Assembly: GCF_030546805.1 (NCBI RefSeq) | Contig: NZ_JAUOPC010000015.1 | Span: 107,031-171,030, forward strand | Direction: 5' to 3' | Length of the DNA: 64,000 nt | DNA from: Cyclobacterium sp. 1_MG-2023 | GTDB taxonomy: Bacteria; Bacteroidota; Bacteroidia; Cytophagales; Cyclobacteriaceae | Part shown: positions 50,110-57,566 of the stretch, piece by piece | How positions within the stretch are numbered: position 1 is the first letter of the stretch | Layout of the letters: each line of letters begins with the position of its first letter | Notes under the pieces: generated by a model | The model's database searches: none | Told to the model about the DNA's origin: nothing | What the model saw: only the letters and a program-made list of their open reading frames with translations | Program-made: the position numbers and the translations under genes

Positions 50110-53100
50110 ATGAAAAAACTTTATTATTTGTTAATCATGATATGGTGCAGTACCATATTCAGTGCACAAGCACAAACCGTAATTAAAGGTACGGTTTATG
50201 GGGCCGCCGATGAGCTTCCTGTACCAGGGGCAGCTGTGGTACCAAGCGGAAATACAAATCAAGGTACCGTTACAGATATGGACGGTAACTTTTCACTAGA
50301 AGTGAGTGATCGTTCAGGTACCCTTACTATATCCTTTATTGGGATGCAGTCTCAAACCCTAGATTATGATGGGAATGCTGAACTGAAAGTCTATTTGGAA
50401 GAATCCCTTTTAGACATGGATGAGGTAGTAATGATTGGTTATGGTACTTCTAGAAGAGAAAACCTCACCTCTTCAGTATCCTCAGTGTCCGGGCTTGATA
50501 AAATTAATAGCAGACCGGTAACGAATTTGAATGACTTTTTGCAAGGCAGCGTACCCGGTGTTACTGTTTTACAGCAAGGTGGCGATCCTTCCCAAGAAGG
50601 TTTGATAGTAATCCGTGGAATTGGATCTCTTTCTGATGAAAGACCATTAACTGTAGTAGACGGAATGCCTTATTATGGTCCTCCTATTAATCCGAATGAT
50701 ATTGAATCAGTGTCTATTTTGAAAGATGCTTCTGCAGCGGCCATTTATGGTGCTCAAGCTGCGTCAGGAGTTATTGTAATCAAAACCAAAGAAGGAGCCT
50801 ATGGTAAACCTGTGGTTACCTTTGATGTTTATTCAGGTATCCAACAAGCAAGTAATCTTCCCACTCCACTAAATGCTCAACAGCAGGCAGATGTGTACAA
50901 CTTGGCAGCAGACAATGCAGGAGCAGCGCGTCAGGCAGCACATGATGCCAGCCAAAACCCTTGGGGACAGGTTACGCGCACCAATTGGATGGAAGAGATT
51001 TTTAGATCAGCATCCGTTCATAGTGCCAATGTAAATATTAGCGGTGCTAGTGAAACTGCGAATTATATGGGGTCTTTTGGTTACCTAAATAAGGAAGGAT
51101 TACTTCAAGGTACTGAATTTGAAAGGTATGCATTTAGGTTGAAAACAGATTTTCACCTATCCGATAAGGTTACCATTGGAGAAAATATTTATTTTACCCG
51201 ATCCAATTCAGTGGGTACAAACTCAAGCAGTTCTTATTCAGGAAGTATCATTAGTGCTTTGTATATGCCATCTGCCGCACCAGTATATGATGAAAACGGT
51301 GTTTTCCATGGTGTTGTACCTTACGAATTGTCGCAGTTTGCCGGTACTTACGGAGATGTTTACAATCCTATGGGGCTTCTTTTGAGACCTACTTCCAATA
51401 ACCCTGTCTCAAACTTGAACTCAAATACTTATTTAAATTATGAAATTATTCCGGGCTTGTCCTTCAGGAGTACTTTTAGCTACAATTTAAATATGACCAA
51501 TAGCAAACAGTTCAATCCTAGAATTCCTGAACTAGGCAGGACCAATCTTCAGAATTATCTTTATCAAGGAAATTCGAATACACAAAGGTGGATTTGGGAC
51601 AATCAAGTTTCTTTTCAAAGAAGATTTGGCCTACATGACTTGAACGTTACAGCTGTTTATTCTTCTCAATTTACCAAGAGTGAGTCCTATTTTCAGGAAG
51701 GTAGAGGCTTTAGTAGTGAAGAGCCTTTTAACCAATACATGAGCAATGCTGAAGAATTTTTGACCCCAACTACCGGTGTGTATGAAGACGCTTTGACCTC
51801 AGCAATTGGTAGGGTAATGTACAATTATGACGATAAATATTTTATCGCAGGTAGTGTTAGAAGAGACGAAACTTCTCGATTGGCCATTCAAAATCAATCA
51901 AGCGTATTCCCTGCCGTTTCAGGAGCTTGGAAAATTTCGGGTGAAGATTTCTTCAATGCTCCATCAGTAAATATTTTGAAACTAAGAGCTTCATGGGGCC
52001 AAATAGGAAATATTAACTCTGTAGGCTATTACTCTTTTGATGTTCCCCTTGGTACGCAAACAGTTATTTTGGGACAAGATGCATCCCTTGATTACAGGGC
52101 AGTATATGCCAATAGACAATCCAATCCGGACCTGAAATGGGAAATTTCAGAATCTACCAATATTGGATTGGATGCAGGCTTATTTAACAATAAAATTGAC
52201 CTGACTTTGGATTACTTCATAAAAACTACCAAAGGGATGATTCTTCCCGGATTGGAAGATTTGCATCAGGGAACAACTGCAGCTGATGTGAATGGTGGAG
52301 AGGTGAGAAATTCAGGTCTTGAATTTTCAGCCGGATACTTTACCCAAGTTGGGGAATTTAATATTGCTGCAAGAGGTAATTTCAGTGTGATCAACAATGA
52401 GCTAATTAATCTTGATGGTTACAATAAAAGTAATATAGATTTTATAGCCCACAGTGATGAGGTAAGAAGTACGCTTTATCCTTACAGATCAGAGGTGGGG
52501 CAATCATTGTATTCCACATTCTTGGTGCCTTACGAAGGGATCTTCCAAAACCAAGCTGAAATTGATGCCCATGTAAAAGATGGTACATTGATTCAGCCAA
52601 ATGCCCAGCCGGGAGATTTCAAGTTTACCGATGTGAATGATGACGGTAAAATTACTGACGAAGATAAGGTGTTTATGGAGAGCTACCTACCGGATTTCAC
52701 CTATGGCTTTAACTTAAGCCTGGATTATAAAAGGTTTGATTTAAGTATGATCTTGCAGGGAGTGGCAGGAGTGAAAGTTTTCAACGGTTACAAATATACA
52801 GCATTGAATGCTTCTCAATCAGGTTATAACCTAGACAATAGGGTGCTAGATGCTTGGACTCCTGAAAATACCGATACAGACATACCAAGGTTGTCTACCA
52901 AAGATGACAATAGAAACTTCGGTACTGCCTCAAGCTGGTATTTGGAAGAAGCCTCTTATTTGAGAATGAAAAACCTTACCATAGGATATACACTGCCTCA
53001 ACAATTGTTACAGAAAGTTGGAAAAGACAGTAGCCTTAGGGTTTATTTCTCTACTGAGAATTTATTTACAATCACTAAATATTCGGGCATGGATCCGGAA

Positions 53101-53178
53101 GTTGGTGGTAAAGGGATGGACGTGGGGCGTTATCCACTGCCTAAAACATTTACAGCAGGTCTTTCTCTTACCCTTTAA
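50110..53178 (+). CDS. SusC/RagA-family TonB-linked outer-membrane transporter
   Basis: SusC proteins form the barrel of a pedal-bin importer with a SusD lid and take up oligosaccharides or peptides using TonB energy. The 1022-residue protein has a signal peptide (about 1-21, ending AQAQ), a CarboxypepD_reg domain (about 24-100: VIKGTVYGAADELPVPGA, TVTDMDGNFSLEV, GMQSQTL), the conserved MDEVVMIGYGTSRRENLTSS (about 107-126) that opens the SusC plug, the plug (to about 250, with GSLSDERPLTVVDGMPY and ILKDASAAAIYGAQAASGVI) and a barrel ending in PKTFTAGLSLTL. No anti-sigma-binding extension is present. It is followed after 9 bp by SusD. Confidence 0.95.
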   Translation: MKKLYYLLIMIWCSTIFSAQAQTVIKGTVYGAADELPVPGAAVVPSGNTNQGTVTDMDGNFSLEVSDRSGTLTISFIGMQSQTLDYDGNAELKVYLEESLLDMDEVVMIGYGTSRRENLTSSVSSVSGLDKINSRPVTNLNDFLQGSVPGVTVLQQGGDPSQEGLIVIRGIGSLSDERPLTVVDGMPYYGPPINPNDIESVSILKDASAAAIYGAQAASGVIVIKTKEGAYGKPVVTFDVYSGIQQASNLPTPLNAQQQADVYNLAADNAGAARQAAHDASQNPWGQVTRTNWMEEIFRSASVHSANVNISGASETANYMGSFGYLNKEGLLQGTEFERYAFRLKTDFHLSDKVTIGENIYFTRSNSVGTNSSSSYSGSIISALYMPSAAPVYDENGVFHGVVPYELSQFAGTYGDVYNPMGLLLRPTSNNPVSNLNSNTYLNYEIIPGLSFRSTFSYNLNMTNSKQFNPRIPELGRTNLQNYLYQGNSNTQRWIWDNQVSFQRRFGLHDLNVTAVYSSQFTKSESYFQEGRGFSSEEPFNQYMSNAEEFLTPTTGVYEDALTSAIGRVMYNYDDKYFIAGSVRRDETSRLAIQNQSSVFPAVSGAWKISGEDFFNAPSVNILKLRASWGQIGNINSVGYYSFDVPLGTQTVILGQDASLDYRAVYANRQSNPDLKWEISESTNIGLDAGLFNNKIDLTLDYFIKTTKGMILPGLEDLHQGTTAADVNGGEVRNSGLEFSAGYFTQVGEFNIAARGNFSVINNELINLDGYNKSNIDFIAHSDEVRSTLYPYRSEVGQSLYSTFLVPYEGIFQNQAEIDAHVKDGTLIQPNAQPGDFKFTDVNDDGKITDEDKVFMESYLPDFTYGFNLSLDYKRFDLSMILQGVAGVKVFNGYKYTALNASQSGYNLDNRVLDAWTPENTDTDIPRLSTKDDNRNFGTASSWYLEEASYLRMKNLTIGYTLPQQLLQKVGKDSSLRVYFSTENLFTITKYSGMDPEVGGKGMDVGRYPLPKTFTAGLSLTL

Positions 53179-53187
53179 TACCTAACA

Positions 53188-54777
53188 GTGAAAAAAATGA
53201 AAAACACTTTATATAAGATTTCGACATTAATTGCCCTTAGCCTTGGGGTGATGACAAGCTGCTCAGATGAGTTTACCAATCTGGAGCCCCTGGGAAGTAC
53301 TTCTTACGAAAACTTCTTCCAAAATGAACAGGATGCCATAACAGCAGCCAATAGCCTTTATTTTTACATGAAAGATGAGGACATGTTTTCCAGAGGGTTT
53401 TTCTGGTACATCAATGCCTCAGATGATATGGTTACCGGTAGAATTAATTCTACTGCGGATAATATCAAAAACTTTAACATGACAGGAGATGAAGGATATG
53501 CTTACTGGATGTACCCGCAGAGTTACAAAATCATCCGTCGAGCCAATGACATTATTCTAAATGTTCCGGACATGGACCTGACTACAGACCTGAAAAACAG
53601 GATTCTTGGAGAAGCTTATTTTATGCGGGCTTTTCATTATTTCTGGATTGCTCATACTTATGGTGATGACGTGAGTGGCGGTGTGCCGATCGTTACGGAA
53701 GAAAATATGTTTGATGAGGCAGGTAGCTATTCTCGTCCTGCCAGTGTGGTGGAAAATTATGCGCAAATTGTAGAGGATCTTGAAAAAGCGGCTGATTTAT
53801 TGCCTCTTTTTACTACTTACAGCCCTGAAGATATGGGACGGGCTCACAAAGATGCCGCCCTGGCCTATATTGCAAAAACCAACCTGTATTGGGCAGAATA
53901 TGATGCTTCTCGCTATGCAGAGGTGGTTACTTATGTTGATGCAGTTACCAATTCAGGTTCAGGAAGGGCCCTTTATACCACCAACACCCCTGAAGAAGAC
54001 TTTAGAATGTTGCACAGTCACTTGAACAACTGGGGACCGGAATACATTTGGACAGTAGTTTCAGGTGTTAATGGTGGATCCAAGCTGCCAGGTGTTTCTT
54101 TAGAAAATAAAGGCTGGGGAAAATACAATGGCTGGGGATATTATATGCCTACCAATGACCTGTATGAAGAATTTGAAGCAGGGGATTACAGAAGGGAAGT
54201 TACCATTTTGAAATTTGGAGATGATTTTAAATTCTTTGGAGAAGAAAGGAAATACCAATCTGAAAATTCACTTTCCGGCTTACAATTCAATAAATACCTG
54301 TATGAATACCAGTTTGAAAATCCAATCGGTACTTATATCAATTCCAATGGGAATGATCCCACAACCATTCTGAATGTTCCTTTATTAAGGTACAGTGAGC
54401 TATTGCTCATGAAAGCTGAAGCCTTAATCATGCAAGGACAAAATGGTGATGCACCATTAAACATGGTAAGGGCAAGAGCCGGACTTGAGCCAAAGACCGA
54501 TGCCACCATGGAAGACCTCAAGCATGAGCGAAGGGTAGAATTGGCCGGGGAGTTTGCCAACAGGCACTTTGACTTGGTAAGGTGGGGTGATGCTGAAGAA
54601 GCATACAGCAAGCCGCTTTATGGAAGACTTCATACCGATAGGGCTGATCCGAATTCTGACTTTGTAATAGGTGAAATCTGGCCTGCAAGAAATTTTGATG
54701 CCGATGTTATGGGTGTTTGGCCAATTCCAACAAGAGTAGTTAGCTCTTCAGGAATTGAGCAAAATAAGGGCTGGTAA
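53188..54777 (+). CDS. SusD/RagB-family surface lipoprotein
   Basis: SusD forms the substrate-binding lid over SusC. The 529-residue protein has a lipobox VMTSC (Cys25) after a short hydrophobic signal, the SusD-like helical core (EAYFMRAFHYFWIAHTYGDD, about 145-164) and the C-terminal family marks ERRVELAGEFANRHFDLVRW (about 449-468) and WPIPTRVVSSSGIEQNKGW at the end. It ends with a strong terminator, so SusC-SusD form a two-gene transcript, and the oxidative genes downstream have their own start. The substrate is unknown. Confidence 0.95.
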   Translation: MKKMKNTLYKISTLIALSLGVMTSCSDEFTNLEPLGSTSYENFFQNEQDAITAANSLYFYMKDEDMFSRGFFWYINASDDMVTGRINSTADNIKNFNMTGDEGYAYWMYPQSYKIIRRANDIILNVPDMDLTTDLKNRILGEAYFMRAFHYFWIAHTYGDDVSGGVPIVTEENMFDEAGSYSRPASVVENYAQIVEDLEKAADLLPLFTTYSPEDMGRAHKDAALAYIAKTNLYWAEYDASRYAEVVTYVDAVTNSGSGRALYTTNTPEEDFRMLHSHLNNWGPEYIWTVVSGVNGGSKLPGVSLENKGWGKYNGWGYYMPTNDLYEEFEAGDYRREVTILKFGDDFKFFGEERKYQSENSLSGLQFNKYLYEYQFENPIGTYINSNGNDPTTILNVPLLRYSELLLMKAEALIMQGQNGDAPLNMVRARAGLEPKTDATMEDLKHERRVELAGEFANRHFDLVRWGDAEEAYSKPLYGRLHTDRADPNSDFVIGEIWPARNFDADVMGVWPIPTRVVSSSGIEQNKGW

Positions 54778-54801
54778 ATATTTGTCCATAAAAATTAGAA
54801 G

Positions 54802-54831
54802 AGGTGCTGTTGCAAAACAGCACCTTTTTTT
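54802..54831 (+). terminator. Rho-independent terminator after SusD
   Basis: Ten-bp perfect stem AGGTGCTGTT (54802-54811) / AACAGCACCT (54816-54825), GCAA tetraloop (GNRA type), then a run of T. Confidence 0.92.
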
Positions 54832-54985
54832 ATTGCTTTTTTATTTAAAATTAAAAGAAATAAGGGTTGGGAAAGGATATTTTTTGACCATTGATAAATT
54901 AGGTTTTTTTTATTTAATAGGAATAAAGTAGATTGGCTTCATTATTATAATTGTATAAATTGTATTTTGACAGTACCATTACTCT

Positions 54986-56698
54986 ATGAACCCAAATATC
55001 AACCGTTTTTTTCTCCTGTTTGTACTTGCTATATGTTGGTCATGTAAATCCGGAGACAAACCATTGGAAGAATTAATTCCAATGGATCAAACAAGCCTAA
55101 AGACCGGAGAAGATCTTTTTCAAACCAACTGTGGCAGTTGCCATTCCTTCAAGAAAAATGGTATTGGTCCCCATTTGGGTGGGATTACCAAGGAGCAGTC
55201 CTTAGAGTGGTTGCGCGCTTTTATCCAAAACCCTGCCGAGATGATTGACAATGGGGACGAAAGGGCCCGTAAAGCTTTTGAGCGATACAAAACCTACATG
55301 CCCTCTTTTAAGCATTTAGAGGAAGGTCAAATAGACAATATAATTGCCTTCATGCACCAGCATGAGGCTCCTGAAGAAAAATCAGAAGTTGGATTGGACT
55401 CCATAGGAAACCCGATTCCTGAAAAAATTCCCTTGTCAGATTTGGTTGTAAAATTAGAGCTAATCAGTACAATCCCTGCTTCCGCAGAGAAGAAACCATT
55501 TACCCGTATTGCCAAAATGGATTACCACCCGGTAAGCAAAGAGATGTACATGATGGATCTAAGAGGTAAAATGTACCTTATGGAAGGGGCAAAAACAAAG
55601 TTATACCTCGATATGTCCAAGGAAATGCCCGAGTTTATTAATGAACCGGGCTTGGCTACTGGTTTTGGTAGCTTTGCCTTTCACCCTGAGTTCGGTGAAA
55701 ATGGCCTATTCTATACCAATCATACCGAAAAACCTCATACAAAGCCTGCAGATTTTGCCTTTGGAGATAGTATCAGAAGCGATCTTCAGTGGGTAGTAAC
55801 CGAATGGAAAACGGGAAATCCCATGGCTGTACCTTTTCAAGCCCAAAGCAAAAGAGAGCTTTTTAGAATTGATATGGCCTCAGGAATTCATGGGATGCAA
55901 GAGATTACTTTTAACCCTTATGCCAAAAAAGGAGACAAGGATTATGGACTTCTGTATATAGGTATTGGAGATGGTGGTTCGGAAGGAAGAGGACATGCCT
56001 GGATATCGTATGGCGGCACTCAGGCTTGGGGATCAGTTTTTAGAATAGACCCGCAAGGTAATAACAGCAAAAATGGAAAGTATGGAATACCAACTGACAA
56101 TCCGTTTGTAGGCAATGATAAGGGCTGGTTACCGGAAATTTATGCGCAAGGATTTAGAAATCCGCACAGAATTTCATGGACCAAATCCGGAGAGATATTA
56201 GTTTCAAATATCGGTCAAGGCCAAATAGAATCCCTTTATATGCTTCGTCCGGGCGCTGATTATGGATGGCCTGTCAGGGAGGGGACTTTTAAATTAAAAC
56301 CTGAAGATGATTCCAATATGGTTTTTCCTTTGCCTGAAAATGAAAAATCTTTTGGCTTTTCTTACCCGGTAGCCATGTATGACCACGATGAAGGCAATGC
56401 CATTTCCGGAGGTTATGAATATACAGGTACTGAAGTACCGGGTCTTGAGGGAAAATACCTGTTTGGAGATATTACAAGAGGTAGACTGTTTTATGTCAAT
56501 ATTGCGGACCTTAAAATTGGCAAACAAGCTCCGATTTATGAATGGACAATAGAGTATGAAGGAGTTTCTGTTCCTCTTTCCAAATTATCGGATAGCAGAA
56601 GGGTGGATCTTCGATTGGGCAAAGATGCCGATGGAGAAATGTACTTGTTTACCAAAGCTGATGGTAAGGTTTATAAAATGGTCGGTATAAAAAACTAG
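54986..56698 (+). CDS. Cytochrome c - sorbosone/glucose dehydrogenase fusion lipoprotein
   Basis: A 570-residue two-domain protein. A lipobox ICWSC (Cys20) anchors it in a membrane facing the periplasm. Residues about 38-125 form a small cytochrome c with CGSCH (49-53) and a later YMPSF that can supply the axial methionine. The rest (about 150-570) is a six-bladed soluble aldose/sorbosone dehydrogenase-type propeller (FGSFAFHPEFGENGLFYTNH, LYIGIGDGGSEGRGHAW, YAQGFRNPHRISW, DYGWPVREG, GGYEYTGTEVPGLEGKYLFGD), a family that usually uses PQQ. Having the electron acceptor haem in the same chain suggests sugar oxidation coupled to the respiratory chain. Next gene starts 1 bp after the stop. Confidence 0.88.
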   Translation: MNPNINRFFLLFVLAICWSCKSGDKPLEELIPMDQTSLKTGEDLFQTNCGSCHSFKKNGIGPHLGGITKEQSLEWLRAFIQNPAEMIDNGDERARKAFERYKTYMPSFKHLEEGQIDNIIAFMHQHEAPEEKSEVGLDSIGNPIPEKIPLSDLVVKLELISTIPASAEKKPFTRIAKMDYHPVSKEMYMMDLRGKMYLMEGAKTKLYLDMSKEMPEFINEPGLATGFGSFAFHPEFGENGLFYTNHTEKPHTKPADFAFGDSIRSDLQWVVTEWKTGNPMAVPFQAQSKRELFRIDMASGIHGMQEITFNPYAKKGDKDYGLLYIGIGDGGSEGRGHAWISYGGTQAWGSVFRIDPQGNNSKNGKYGIPTDNPFVGNDKGWLPEIYAQGFRNPHRISWTKSGEILVSNIGQGQIESLYMLRPGADYGWPVREGTFKLKPEDDSNMVFPLPENEKSFGFSYPVAMYDHDEGNAISGGYEYTGTEVPGLEGKYLFGDITRGRLFYVNIADLKIGKQAPIYEWTIEYEGVSVPLSKLSDSRRVDLRLGKDADGEMYLFTKADGKVYKMVGIKN

Positions 56699-56699
56699 G

Positions 56700-57563
56700 A
56701 TGAAAAAGTTCAGCAGGCGAAAAACACTTTTCACACTTGGAAGTATGGCCGCATTAGGCCCCATTTGGGCGGCAAATGATCGCTTTGTCAAACCAAAAAT
56801 TCGGATAGGTGCCTGTGATTGGTCCATAGGAAAAGCTTCGGATCCCGCTGCATTTGAATTGGCCAAAGAGATAGGTCTGGATGGAGTACAGGTAAGTTTA
56901 GGGAATGTGGCCAATAACATGCACCTTAGGCAAAAAAGTATGCAGGAAACTTACCTAATGACGGCTAAAAAAAACAAAGTGAAAATTGCCGGGCTGGCCA
57001 TAGGTGAGCTCAATAAAGTGCCTTATAAATCTGCCCCTGAAACGGAAACTTGGGTTTCCGACAGCATAGATGTAGCCAAAGCATTGGGTTGCAGAAATGT
57101 CTTGTTGGCATTTTTTTCAGCAGGAGACCTGAGAAATGATCCTGCAGGTAAAGCTGAAGTAATCCGTAGATTAAAGAAAGTTGCCCCCAAGGCAGAAGCA
57201 GCCAATGTGGTGCTGGGAATTGAATCTTGGCTTTCTGCAGAAGAACACCTGGAGATTTTAGCAGCAGTGGGATCTTCCCATGTAAAGGTCTATTATGACC
57301 TGGCCAATGCTACCAAAATGGGCTATGATATATTTAAAGAAATAGCCCTTTTAGGAGCTGAAAATATCTGTGAAATCCATTTCAAAGAAAATGGGCAATT
57401 GCTTGGGCAAGGGAAGGTGAATTTTGAAAAAGTAAAAGTGAGTCTGGATAAAATTGGCTATAAAGGTTGGTACATCATGGAGGGGGCCATTCCTAAGGGG
57501 ATGGAGGTACTTCCAGCTTATCGAGAAAATCTCAACTTTGTTTCGCAACTTATGAAATCCTAA
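56700..57563 (+). CDS. Exported sugar phosphate isomerase/epimerase-like TIM-barrel protein
   Basis: The 287-residue protein is of the xylose-isomerase-like/AP-endonuclease-2 TIM-barrel family (sugar isomerases and epimerases): KIRIGACDWSIG (about 33-44), GLDGVQVSLG (about 59-68), GIESWLSAEEHLEIL (about 172-186), KVYYDLANATKMGYD, CEIHFKEN and GWYIMEGAIPK with likely metal ligands Glu, Asp, His and Glu. The N-terminus FSRRKTLFTLGSMAALGP carries twin arginines before a hydrophobic stretch, so a Tat signal exporting a folded, metal-loaded enzyme is likely. One base separates it from the upstream dehydrogenase and 3 bases from the downstream gene, implying a joint pathway. Confidence 0.85.
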   Translation: MKKFSRRKTLFTLGSMAALGPIWAANDRFVKPKIRIGACDWSIGKASDPAAFELAKEIGLDGVQVSLGNVANNMHLRQKSMQETYLMTAKKNKVKIAGLAIGELNKVPYKSAPETETWVSDSIDVAKALGCRNVLLAFFSAGDLRNDPAGKAEVIRRLKKVAPKAEAANVVLGIESWLSAEEHLEILAAVGSSHVKVYYDLANATKMGYDIFKEIALLGAENICEIHFKENGQLLGQGKVNFEKVKVSLDKIGYKGWYIMEGAIPKGMEVLPAYRENLNFVSQLMKS

Positions 57564-57566
57564 AAA

